Positions 1-6,746 of a stretch of 7,581 nt of DNA are shown piece after piece (the stretch's first letter is position 1; every line of letters begins with the position of its first letter). This DNA is from Oscillospiraceae bacterium (GTDB lineage Bacteria; Bacillota; Clostridia; Oscillospirales; Ruminococcaceae). A program made the position numbers and the translations under genes. The stretch is taken from contig JAIRWE010000142.1 in assembly GCA_031253365.1 (NCBI GenBank), forward strand, positions 1 to 7,581, in the 5' to 3' direction. The notes beneath the pieces were generated by a model. The model searched no databases, was not told the DNA's origin, and saw only the letters and a program-made list of their open reading frames with translations.

Positions 1-2055
1 GACGCGGTTAATTCGCCGAGTGTGGCGGCGTTGTGGGATATACACCACCCCTACCGTTACGTGGGGGAAAAGCCGTCCGAAACCGTGTCGAACCTTGGCG
101 GGTATATCCGGTACGTTCACGTGAAGGACTCCGTCATGGAAAACGGGAAGGCGATGTATAAACTCATGGGTTACGGCGATTTGCCCGTTAAGGAAATGCT
201 TTCCGAACTGCGCGGAATGGGTTACGAGGGATATGTTTCCCTTGAATGGGTCAAGCGTTGGGCGAGCAATCTTGAGGAAGCCGGAATCGTGTTCCCCCAT
301 TTCGCGCGGTACATGAAGCCTTATGTGACGGCGAAAAAACGCCTTTACAGGAATAACGCGGACACGGGCGATTATCCCTGGAAAAAGGACACCATGATTG
401 ACGAAACCTTCCCCGACGTCCTTGACAGGATTTGCGACGAGTTTCCCGACCGGTGCGCGTTCAGGTACACCGAGCCGGAATACGCCGGTTACACCCGCAC
501 CTATTCGGAATTTCGCGACGAATCGGACAAATTCGCGGCGGCGTTAATCGCGATGGGGGTTAATCGCGGCGACCACGTTTCAATTTGGGCGACGAACGTC
601 CCCGCTTGGTTTATCACGTTTTGGGCGGCGACTAAAATCGGCGCGGTTCTCGTGACCGTGAACACCGCCTATAAAATCCACGAGGCGGAATACCTTCTGC
701 ATCAGTCGGACACCCATACCCTCGTGATGATTGACGGGTTCAAGGATTCGGATTATGTGGACATTATCAATAAAATCTGCCCCGAATTAGCTACTTCAAA
801 ACCCGGGGAACTGCACGCGGAACGTCTTCCCGTTTTGCGCAACGTCATAAACGCGCAGTCAAGGCAGGCGGGGTGCTTCACTTGGGATGAAGCCATGGCG
901 TTGTCCGAAAAAGTCCCGGTCGCCGAGGTGCGGGCGCGGCGCAAGGCGATAGACAAGCACGACATTTGCAATATGCAGTACACTTCGGGTACGACGGGCT
1001 TCCCGAAAGGGGTCAGGCTGTCGCATTACAGCGTGGTCAACAACGGCAAGGTTATCGGCGACTGCATGGATTTGTCCACCGCCGACAGGCTGATGATTCA
1101 AGTACCCATGTTCCATTGTTTCGGAATGGTGCTTGCCATGACCGCGTCCATGACTCACGGGACGACCATGTGTCCGATTACGGCGTTCAGCCCGCAGAAG
1201 GGGCTTGACTGCGTAAACAGGGAAAAAATCACCGCCTTCCACGGCGTGCCGACGATGTTCATAGCGATGCTGGAACACCCCGACTTCGCGAAAACCGACT
1301 TTTCCCATGTGAGAACGGGCATTATGGCGGGTTCGCCCTGCCCCGTAAAGGTGATGGAAGACGTCCTCAACAAGATGAATATGCGCGAAATCTGCATTAC
1401 CTACGGTCAGACCGAAGCCGCCCCCGCCATTACCATGAGTACGACCGAGGACAGCATTGAAACCCGCGTCAACACCGTCGGTGCGCCGGTGTTCGGCGTG
1501 GAGGTGAAGATTATCGACCCCGAAACGGGCGAAAGACTGCCCGACGATACGGACGGCGAGCTGTGCGCGCGCGGTTACAACGTAATGAAGGATTATTACA
1601 AGATGCCGGAGGCGACCGCCGCCGCCGTGGATTCGGACGGCTGGCTCCATACGGGGGATTTGGCGAAGCGTCTGCCCGACGGGAATTATAAAATCACGGG
1701 GCGGCTGAAAGACATGATTATCCGGGGAGGGGAAAACATTTATCCCAAGGAAATAGAGGATTTTCTCTACACCCATCCGAAAGTCAGCGACGTTCAGGTA
1801 ATCGGCGTGCCGTCCAAGCAGTACGGGGAAGAGATTATGGCGTGCGTCATTCTCAAGGAAGGCGAGCGGGCGGACGGGGACGAAATCAAGGAATACGTCC
1901 GGGAACACATGGCGAAGCACAAGGTGCCGAGCTACGTGGATTTTGTCGGCGAATTCCCGATGAACGCGGCGGGGAAGATTCTCAAGTACAAGATGCGGGA
2001 AGACGCGGTGGAGAAACTGGGGCTGAGGGCGGAAAGCAAAATCGTTACGGCTTAA
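1..2055 (+). CDS. Sugar isomerase-like TIM barrel fused to AMP-forming acyl-CoA synthetase (5' partial)
   Basis: Frame 1 is open from the first base, so the gene begins upstream; the GTG at 22 lies inside a conserved domain and is not the start. Residues are numbered from window codon 1. Residues 1 to about 95 are the end of an AP-endonuclease-2/IolE-like TIM barrel. LWDIHHP (D13, H16), HVKD (H40) and SLEW (E82) match three of the usual four metal ligands (Glu, Asp, His, Glu). From about residue 120 to the end is a full ANL-superfamily ligase: the P-loop YTSGTTGFPKG at 979-1011, YGQTE at 1402-1416, DGWLHTGDL at 1636-1662, the hinge GRLKDMIIRGGENIYP from 1699, and the catalytic lysine in AAGK at 1975-1977. 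The ligase most resembles ACSF2/YngI short- or medium-chain acyl-CoA synthetases, which adenylate a carboxylate with ATP and transfer it to CoA in the cytosol. The acid used is unknown. Ligase identity is secure; the barrel's role is inferred. Confidence 0.93.
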   Translation, partial: DAVNSPSVAALWDIHHPYRYVGEKPSETVSNLGGYIRYVHVKDSVMENGKAMYKLMGYGDLPVKEMLSELRGMGYEGYVSLEWVKRWASNLEEAGIVFPHFARYMKPYVTAKKRLYRNNADTGDYPWKKDTMIDETFPDVLDRICDEFPDRCAFRYTEPEYAGYTRTYSEFRDESDKFAAALIAMGVNRGDHVSIWATNVPAWFITFWAATKIGAVLVTVNTAYKIHEAEYLLHQSDTHTLVMIDGFKDSDYVDIINKICPELATSKPGELHAERLPVLRNVINAQSRQAGCFTWDEAMALSEKVPVAEVRARRKAIDKHDICNMQYTSGTTGFPKGVRLSHYSVVNNGKVIGDCMDLSTADRLMIQVPMFHCFGMVLAMTASMTHGTTMCPITAFSPQKGLDCVNREKITAFHGVPTMFIAMLEHPDFAKTDFSHVRTGIMAGSPCPVKVMEDVLNKMNMREICITYGQTEAAPAITMSTTEDSIETRVNTVGAPVFGVEVKIIDPETGERLPDDTDGELCARGYNVMKDYYKMPEATAAAVDSDGWLHTGDLAKRLPDGNYKITGRLKDMIIRGGENIYPKEIEDFLYTHPKVSDVQVIGVPSKQYGEEIMACVILKEGERADGDEIKEYVREHMAKHKVPSYVDFVGEFPMNAAGKILKYKMREDAVEKLGLRAESKIVTA

Positions 2056-2115
2056 AATCTGTCTGTGCATGGACGACTGTGGGAAACGAGAAAAAGACAA
2101 AAAGGGGAAAAGGAC

Positions 2116-3063
2116 ATGATTTTAAATTTAAGGAAGAAAACCAAAGAAGAGAAAGCAAAAGAGAAAGACCCGCAAGAAAACCAATTAACCCGAATAGAAA
2201 GGCTGAAAGGAAAAGATAAACAACCGGAATACCAAGAAACAATCAAGGAACTCACTGAAATTTCATACGACGAAGAAGTCGGCTACAACATAGAATACCG
2301 CATATATTTAATCAAAGAACAAGCCCGTCTGAGGGACCGCATAGAAAAAATCAAGCGGGAATACCCAAGAAGATACAACCCGCCTTGTTTCGTTTTTTTG
2401 ACGGGGGTTATCGCGTTGGTTGTTTACGCGGTGTTCAGAAACCCATTGGAGCCGAATTACATTTTCGAGAAAGCGGTTTTGATGGTTGCTTTGTCGTTTA
2501 TGGCGGGGGGTGCGCTTGGGTTAATCTACGCGATGTTTTTCAAGAGCCAATTCATTGTGGACAACACGACGTTGGTTTCGTTCAGAGAACGCTTGGCGGC
2601 GGTAAACGAGGACTTGGGGCTTTTGAAAATTCCGGCGACCGAGCATTATAAGAAAGCCGAGGCGTTTTTCAAGAACCACCAGAAAGAACTCCGAAGGTAC
2701 TACAACGAAAACCTAAAGCATTTGAAATGGGTGTTGCCGCTCGGCGTTTTGGTAATAATGCTTGGGGTTGGAATAATAGGGTTCACGGTTGTGTATTCGC
2801 TTAGGGAAGGCGCGGCGACGGCGGAAATGATAATAGGCTCGGTCAGCGGAATAGCGGTTGATTTTGTGGGGGCGATTTTTATAAAGATATACGTTGAAAC
2901 CGCCAATATGTCGAAAGACTTTCACAACCAGCTTATCAAAAGCAACAACAACCTGCTTGCCAATATGTTGGCGGCGCAAATACAAGACGACGCAAAAAGG
3001 GAAGAGGTTCTCGCGGGCATAGCGGAAGCGGTTGCGTGCGGGTGCGCGAATCCCGAAAAGTAA
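2116..3063 (+). CDS. Four-helix membrane protein, C-terminal half resembling TRADD-N-associated membrane domain
   Basis: The protein has 315 residues from the ATG at 2116, preceded by a purine-rich AAGGGGAAAAGG stretch. The upstream in-frame ATG at 2065 has no such site and would add 17 unlikely residues. Residues 1-85 are highly charged, Lys/Glu-rich and probably partly coiled coil. Hydrophobic segments lie at about 91-107, 120-142, 205-228 and 238-260, forming two hairpins separated by a charged, helical stretch of about 60 residues. Both ends would lie on the same side of the membrane, probably inside. The last hairpin and tail (GSVSGIAVDFVGAIFIKIY, then a helix rich in Asn, Leu and Gln) recall the TRADD-N-associated two-helix membrane domain found in bacterial conflict-system proteins; this is from memory, not an alignment. 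No enzyme motif was seen. The first 100 bases of the gene are markedly A-rich compared with the gene upstream. It lies 60 bases after the ligase gene, with no clear promoter or terminator between them. Confidence 0.85.
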   Translation: MILNLRKKTKEEKAKEKDPQENQLTRIERLKGKDKQPEYQETIKELTEISYDEEVGYNIEYRIYLIKEQARLRDRIEKIKREYPRRYNPPCFVFLTGVIALVVYAVFRNPLEPNYIFEKAVLMVALSFMAGGALGLIYAMFFKSQFIVDNTTLVSFRERLAAVNEDLGLLKIPATEHYKKAEAFFKNHQKELRRYYNENLKHLKWVLPLGVLVIMLGVGIIGFTVVYSLREGAATAEMIIGSVSGIAVDFVGAIFIKIYVETANMSKDFHNQLIKSNNNLLANMLAAQIQDDAKREEVLAGIAEAVACGCANPEK

Positions 3064-3132
3064 GGCAATTTTGCGGCAAGGCGTCGAACAAAGGTTGGCG
3101 GTGTTATCCTCGGCAAGCACGTAACCCCATTC

Positions 3133-3144
3133 CCTTAATTAAGG
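3133..3144. promoter_or_regulatory. Perfect 12-bp palindrome overlapping the LRR gene's Shine-Dalgarno
   Basis: CCTTAATTAAGG is a perfect palindrome whose right arm overlaps the Shine-Dalgarno AAGGAG (3141-3146) of the LRR gene, eight bases before its ATG. It could be a small operator, or in RNA a 4-bp hairpin partly covering the ribosome site. The hairpin would be weak and the palindrome may be chance. Confidence 0.25.
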
Positions 3145-3154
3145 AGATGATTTT

Positions 3155-4666
3155 ATGCACAAAGAAATCACTTATGGCATAGAGGAAGTGCGCGCGGGTG
3201 AATTTACCAACGCCACCAACGTCACCAGCGTGAGCATTCCCTATTCGGTGAGGGAAATCGGCTTGAGCGCCTTCGAGGGTTGCACGGGGCTGGTGAGTAT
3301 CAGTTTGCCGTCCAGCGTGAGGATAATCGGCGGGCGGGCTTTCGAGGGTTGCACGGGGCTTTCGACGGTCGTTATCCCGGAAGGCGTCGCGGAAATCGGC
3401 GACAACGCTTTTAAGGACTGCAAAAATCTCGTCAACGTCAATTTGCCCGCCGGTGTAAAGACAATCGGAAGCTATGCGTTTGAAGGCTGCGTAAAGCTGG
3501 CGAAGATAACCGTTTCGCCCGGGCTGAAATGGCTCGGCTCCAACGTCTTTCGCGGTTGCAAAAGCCTGAAAAGCCTTGACATTCCCGAAGGCGTCACGGA
3601 TATTGAAAAATACTCCTTCTCCGGTTGTACGGATTTATTGGGCGTTAATCTGCCCAAAAGCATCGAGTATATAGGCGAGTACGCTTTCAACGGCTGTAAA
3701 AGTTTCAAAAGCATAAGCCTTTCGGCGAGCGTCAGGGAAATAAGCGAACACGCCTTTTCGGGGTGCGCGGCTTTATCGACGCTGACCATGCCGGCGGGGC
3801 TCAGGGAAATCGGGGACTATGCGCTGAAAGACTGCGTAAACCTGAAAAGCGTTTTAATCCCTCCCCTTGTTGAGAAAATCGGCGAAAACGCCTTTTATAA
3901 CTGCAAAAGCCTTAAAGGAATAAACGTCGATAAAAATAACGCCGTGTACTCTTCCGAAAACGGCGTGCTGTTCAATAAGGAAAAAACCGTCCTGATTGCC
4001 TATCCGTCCGGTAAAGTCGACGCCGCTTACACGGTTCCCGAAAGCGTTTCGGAACTGGGGAAATACGCTTTTATGAGCAGCAAAAGCCTCAAAGAGCTGA
4101 AACTTCCGCCGGGACTTGCGCGTATCGGCAACGCGGAGTTCAAGGGCTGCATCAATCTGGCAGGTTTTACGCTCCCCGACAGTATCACGGACATAGGGGA
4201 AAGCGCGTTTGAGGAGTGCATAAGCCTTAAAAACGTGATTATTCCGGGGCGGGTGGCGGAGATAAAGAGCAACACCTTCAAAGATTGCAGGAAGCTGGCG
4301 ATGGTGGCTATTCCCGACGGCGTGACTTCGATAGGCTGGGGCGCGTTCGACGGGTGCGAAAAGTTAATGGGGGTGAACCTCCCCGACAGCGTCACCGAAA
4401 TCGCGTGGAACGCGTGGAGCGGGTGCGTGGGGCTTTCGAGCGTTATGCTGTCGGATAACATATCGATAATCGGCGGCGGGACGTTTTACGGTTGCGCGGG
4501 CCTGACGGAAATCGACATTCCGCCGAGCGTTATGAAAATCGAGAAAAGCGCGTTCGAGGGCTGCGAAAACCTGAAAACGGCTTACATACAGACGCGGAAG
4601 GCGGACATAACGATAGACGCCGAGGCGTTCCCCAAAACGACGAAGCTGGAATTCGCGAACGGGTAA
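3155..4666 (+). CDS. Leaderless BspA-type leucine-rich-repeat (LRR_5) protein
   Basis: The protein has 503 residues; its start is fixed by AAGGAG eight bases upstream. Residues 17-489 are almost wholly 19 LRR_5 units (Treponema pallidum LRR/BspA type), each like FxGCxxLxxVxIPxxVxxIGxxA. The unit-leading position (F, rarely L or W) recurs exactly every 23 residues from 17 to 247 and again from 306 to 467. Unit 11 (247-305) carries a 36-residue insertion with NGVLFNKEKTVLIAYPSGK, an island often seen in this family. A cysteine sits at the fourth position in 17 of 19 units. Such solenoids bind proteins. Known BspA proteins are surface adhesins, but this one begins MHKEITYGIEEV with no signal peptide, lipobox, membrane helix or sorting signal, so it is predicted to be cytosolic or exported by an unseen route. 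The C-terminus is a short cap. It lies 91 bases after the membrane-protein gene. The binding partner is unknown. Confidence 0.93.
   Translation: MHKEITYGIEEVRAGEFTNATNVTSVSIPYSVREIGLSAFEGCTGLVSISLPSSVRIIGGRAFEGCTGLSTVVIPEGVAEIGDNAFKDCKNLVNVNLPAGVKTIGSYAFEGCVKLAKITVSPGLKWLGSNVFRGCKSLKSLDIPEGVTDIEKYSFSGCTDLLGVNLPKSIEYIGEYAFNGCKSFKSISLSASVREISEHAFSGCAALSTLTMPAGLREIGDYALKDCVNLKSVLIPPLVEKIGENAFYNCKSLKGINVDKNNAVYSSENGVLFNKEKTVLIAYPSGKVDAAYTVPESVSELGKYAFMSSKSLKELKLPPGLARIGNAEFKGCINLAGFTLPDSITDIGESAFEECISLKNVIIPGRVAEIKSNTFKDCRKLAMVAIPDGVTSIGWGAFDGCEKLMGVNLPDSVTEIAWNAWSGCVGLSSVMLSDNISIIGGGTFYGCAGLTEIDIPPSVMKIEKSAFEGCENLKTAYIQTRKADITIDAEAFPKTTKLEFANG
3272..3360 (+). repeat. Near-identical adjacent LRR units at DNA level
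   Basis: A 20-base identical stretch (encoding FEGCTGL) occurs at 3272-3291 and 3341-3360, 69 bases apart, exactly one 23-codon unit. The other units match in protein but have drifted in DNA. This suggests recent duplication or conversion at the 5' end of the repeat array. Confidence 0.7.
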
Positions 4667-4709
4667 ACGGGTTTTCGGTGATTGCTACTATGTAGGAGAG
4701 GTGCTTTGT

Positions 4710-4877
4710 ATGATAGCCCAAATCAGCGCAAAAATAAATGATATTAACGAGAAGATTGAAATACCAAACGAAATCACCCTTGCCGCGTTTGCGGAAAGCG
4801 AAGAAATGGTAAAAAACAACTCCGGCAGAGAATTTGCTTCCGTAGAAGAAATGCGAAAGTCTGTGTCGGAAGAGTGA
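4710..4877 (+). CDS. Small protein resembling the C-terminal tail of a RelB/DinJ antitoxin
   Basis: This 55-codon gene has an ATG at 4710, with AGGAGAGG at 4694-4701, and starts 43 bases after the LRR gene, so the two may be co-transcribed. The protein is acidic, lacks membrane segments and has no cysteine. Its second half, IPNEITLAAFAESEEMVKN followed by FASVEEM, closely follows the toxin-wrapping tail of RelB/DinJ-family antitoxins (usual pattern IPNxETxxAxxExE, then FxSxEELxxxL). Those antitoxins are usually about 85-100 residues, with an N-terminal ribbon-helix-helix DNA-binding domain. Here only about 17 residues precede the tail, so that domain is missing. No toxin gene follows; the next gene is a zinc-ribbon protein with its own promoter. 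It could be an antitoxin remnant, a stand-alone antidote to a toxin elsewhere, or an unrelated small protein. That the ORF is real is fairly likely; the family call is by motif memory. Confidence 0.6.
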   Translation: MIAQISAKINDINEKIEIPNEITLAAFAESEEMVKNNSGREFASVEEMRKSVSEE

Positions 4878-4884
4878 GGGTATT

Positions 4885-4910
4885 AAAAAACACGTTGCGG
4901 TATGTTTTTT
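4885..4910 (+). terminator. Weak A/T-rich hairpin, possible terminator
   Basis: AAAAAACA (4885-4892) pairs with TGTTTTTT (4903-4910) around a 10-base loop, leaving a U-run on the 3' arm. It follows the small gene's stop by seven bases and comes just before the next promoter, where a terminator would fit. The stem has only one G-C pair, so efficiency is doubtful. Confidence 0.4.
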
Positions 4911-4923
4911 GTTCCCGAAACTA

Positions 4924-4952
4924 TTGACACCGCGTATTTTATGTGGTAAAAT
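4924..4952 (+). promoter_or_regulatory. Consensus sigma70/sigmaA promoter of the zinc-ribbon operon
   Basis: TTGACA (4924-4929), a 17-base spacer and TAAAAT (4947-4952) match the housekeeping promoter with one -10 mismatch. Transcription would start near 4959-4960, giving a leader of about 26 bases that contains AGGAGG (4975-4980), five bases before the ATG. This points to strong expression that is constitutive unless repressed. Confidence 0.85.
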
Positions 4953-4985
4953 CTATAAAAAGTATGTTCTTGTTAGGAGGTTCTT

Positions 4986-5063
4986 ATGTACTCTTGCTCA
5001 AAATGCGGCAATGTCCTCAACCCCGACGGCGTATGCCCGAATTGCGGGACGGCTCACAGCATT
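4986..5063 (+). repeat. Zinc-ribbon head cassette, copy 1
   Basis: The first 26 codons match copy 2 (5862-5939) at 71 of 78 bases, including a 38-base identical run (5026-5063 and 5902-5939). The similarity stops being alignable in the Q/P linker. This is the most diverged of the three copies. Confidence 0.9.
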
Positions 5064-5834
5064 CCGCAGTCCCCGCAGCCGCCCGTCCAGCCACAGTTTC
5101 AGCAGCCGCCGCAACCGCCGCAGCAGCAGTTTCAACCGCAGCAGCAGTTTCAGCAACCGCCGCAACAGTTTCAGCCGCAGTTTCAGCAACCGCCTCAACC
5201 GGCTCAGCCGAGCGTCGTGGGGATTTTTTTCAATAAAGTAATAGGCGTCTTTAAGAAGCCTTCGACCGCGGGCGCGACATTTGCCGGGGAAAGTTCCTAC
5301 GGCTCGTCCTTCATACTGCTTGGCGCCTTTGCGATTTTTACGGGTCTTGCGGTTATGGCGCCTTTCGGGAGGATGTTTAAAGATTTCGACGATTTTCCCG
5401 CGTTTAAGTTTTTCCTGTATTACGCCATACTCGCTTTCGCGATGGGGGCTGTTTTTCCCGCCGCGCTTATGGCGTTCACGAAGGCGTTCAAAGGGCAGAC
5501 GGACTATCAGCGTATGCTCGGCGTTTCGGGCGTGTGCAACCTGATGATGGTGCCGACCACGGTTTTATGTTTATTGCTCGGGCTGATAATGCCGTTGGAC
5601 GAATCCATATTCAACTGGTTTTTGATTATCATCGGCGTCGCCTTGGCGGGGCTGGTATTCGGGCAGGTCGTTACGCTCAAAACGCTGGCTCAAACAGGGG
5701 TTGAAGACGATAAAAACGTCTATGTAGTCCTGTTTTCGTTCTTGTCCATGTTGGTCGTGTGCTTTATATTGACTAAGATTTTGGACGCGATATTTGAAAC
5801 CGGTGTAGGCACCATTACGGGCGTCCTGTCCTAA
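4986..5834 (+). CDS. Zinc-ribbon, Q/P-linker, Yip1-like five-helix membrane protein
   Basis: The protein has 282 residues; AGGAGG five bases upstream fixes the start. Residues 1-22 form a zinc ribbon, CSKC and CPNC with nine residues between (C4, C7, C17, C20), probably binding one zinc in the cytosol. Residues 28-75 are a low-complexity Gln/Pro linker with repeated QFQQPP. From residue 76 comes a membrane domain with an amphipathic lead-in (GIFFNKVIGVFKKPSTAG) and helices at about 108-126, 141-165, 176-203, 210-232 and 245-265. The lead-in, with its FKKP, and the helix count resemble bacterial Yip1-family proteins, whose function in bacteria is poorly known. It is the first gene of a three-gene operon with its own promoter. 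Its head is nearly the same as those of the next two genes, but its membrane part is not. The zinc-ribbon call is firm, the Yip1 call moderate, and the function unknown. Confidence 0.92.
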   Translation: MYSCSKCGNVLNPDGVCPNCGTAHSIPQSPQPPVQPQFQQPPQPPQQQFQPQQQFQQPPQQFQPQFQQPPQPAQPSVVGIFFNKVIGVFKKPSTAGATFAGESSYGSSFILLGAFAIFTGLAVMAPFGRMFKDFDDFPAFKFFLYYAILAFAMGAVFPAALMAFTKAFKGQTDYQRMLGVSGVCNLMMVPTTVLCLLLGLIMPLDESIFNWFLIIIGVALAGLVFGQVVTLKTLAQTGVEDDKNVYVVLFSFLSMLVVCFILTKILDAIFETGVGTITGVLS

Positions 5835-5861
5835 TAAAAAATATTTTTTTCGGAGGTCTTT

Positions 5862-6017
5862 ATGTACGCTTGCTCAAAATGCGGCGGCGCCCTCAATCCC
5901 AACGGCGTATGCCCGAATTGCGGGACGGCTCACAGCATTTCGCCGCAACAGCCCGTTCAGCAACAGTTTCAGCAACCCCCGCAACAACAGCCCGTTCAGC
6001 CGCAGTTTCAGCAACCG
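5862..6017 (+). repeat. Zinc-ribbon head cassette, copy 2
   Basis: The first 52 codons align without gaps to copy 3 (6591-6746) with 10 mismatches in 156 bases, about 94% identity. Five of the ten are silent CAA/CAG changes in the linker. Similarity ends abruptly after QFQQP, where the bodies diverge. Confidence 0.92.
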
Positions 6018-6569
6018 CCTCAGTCTTCCGGCGGGAACCCTCTGGATAAGTTTTTCGCCGTGAACAGCGAGGACGACGCCAACGTGGTTTTAGGCGAAAA
6101 GCGGTTTAAGGTTCCGCTTGTCGTCGCGGTTTTGGCGGGTCTTAACGTGATTTTCTATTTCATGCCTTTTTTGACCGCCACGGTTCTCGGCGCGAAAATG
6201 AGCGTTTCGCTGAGGGTGTTCAGCGGAACGGCGAGCATGGGAGGCATGAGCGCGAACGCGGATTTAAGCGGTTTAGACCTTCTGCTCTCCGTTATTTTGT
6301 TCCTCATACCGGTTCTTATCTGCGGTTTAGCCGTCGGTTTGTCTTTTTTCGCCGATAAGGTTAAGTCGGCGTTGCGGTTTTTGGAAGGAAAACTCTTTTT
6401 ATCCTTGACGGCGGGCGCGGGCGGCGGGATTTTGTTCTTAATCATTTTCCTTGTCGCGTATTCCGAAGACGGGCTTTCCGTAGGTCCCGGAATTGGTTGG
6501 GCTTTGTCTCTCCTGATGTATGTGCTGATTGGCGCAATATCTTTCATGTGTATGAAAAAGACGAAATAA
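5862..6569 (+). CDS. Zinc-ribbon, Q/P-linker, four-helix membrane protein
   Basis: The protein has 235 residues, with GGAGG (5852-5856) five bases before the ATG and a 27-base gap after the previous gene. Residues 1-22 are the same C4/C7/C17/C20 zinc ribbon, followed by a shorter Gln/Pro linker (about 29-56) and a polar stretch, FAVNSEDDANVVLGEKRF. Predicted helices lie at about 84-107, 138-163, 177-200 and 208-231. The segment between helices 1 and 2 (about 108-137) is Gly/Ser/Met-rich and probably faces outside. The C-terminus ends in positive charges (MKKTK), fitting a cytosolic end and placing both termini inside. The membrane part shares nothing visible with either neighbour and no family was recognised. 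Co-transcription with its neighbours suggests the three proteins act at the same membrane site, but nothing in the sequence names the process. Confidence 0.92.
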   Translation: MYACSKCGGALNPNGVCPNCGTAHSISPQQPVQQQFQQPPQQQPVQPQFQQPPQSSGGNPLDKFFAVNSEDDANVVLGEKRFKVPLVVAVLAGLNVIFYFMPFLTATVLGAKMSVSLRVFSGTASMGGMSANADLSGLDLLLSVILFLIPVLICGLAVGLSFFADKVKSALRFLEGKLFLSLTAGAGGGILFLIIFLVAYSEDGLSVGPGIGWALSLLMYVLIGAISFMCMKKTK

Positions 6570-6590
6570 ACAAGTAAAAAGGAGAATATT

Positions 6591-6746
6591 ATGTACGCTT
6601 GCTCAAAATGCGGCGGCGCCCTCAATCCCGACGGCGTATGCCCGAATTGCGGGACGGTTCACAACATTTCGCCGCAACAACCCGTTCAACAGCAGTTTCA
6701 GCAGCCCCCGCCGCAACAACCCGTTCAGCCGCAGTTTCAGCAACCG
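6591..6746 (+). repeat. Zinc-ribbon head cassette, copy 3
   Basis: This is the partner of copy 2 at about 94% identity. At codon 14 it keeps the GAC (Asp) of copy 1 where copy 2 has AAC (Asn), so the copies do not follow a simple order of divergence. That mosaic hints at conversion between copies or parallel change. Confidence 0.9.

Noticed and set aside
22..2055. GTG at 22 as the true start of the ligase gene
   Set aside because: The frame is open to base 1 and the GTG sits just before the metal-binding LWDIHHP motif of a TIM barrel that must extend upstream; no Shine-Dalgarno precedes it.
859..2100. Long minus-strand open frame (413 codons) opposite the ligase gene
   Set aside because: It lies antisense to a well-conserved ligase domain, its translation is His/Arg-rich without recognisable motifs, and it reflects the GC-biased third positions of the real gene.
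2065..2115. ATG at 2065 as start of the membrane-protein gene
   Set aside because: No ribosome site precedes it, whereas the ATG at 2116 follows a strong purine-rich stretch; the extra residues have no plausible role.
4909..5241. Alternative + frames through the Q/P linker giving Ser/Arg- or Ala-rich proteins
   Set aside because: These are frame shadows of the CAG/CCG repeats; they end soon after the linker and lack the zinc-ribbon start and ribosome site.
5836..5849. AAAAAATATTTTTT palindrome between the first two zinc-ribbon genes as a terminator
   Set aside because: It has no G-C pairs and almost no loop, and the next gene has its ribosome site directly after; a readthrough operon is more likely.
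4986..6746. Head cassettes as a mobile element
   Set aside because: There are no terminal inverted repeats, target-site duplications or transposase; the copies always sit exactly at the start codon of a gene, so coding-sequence duplication or conversion fits better.
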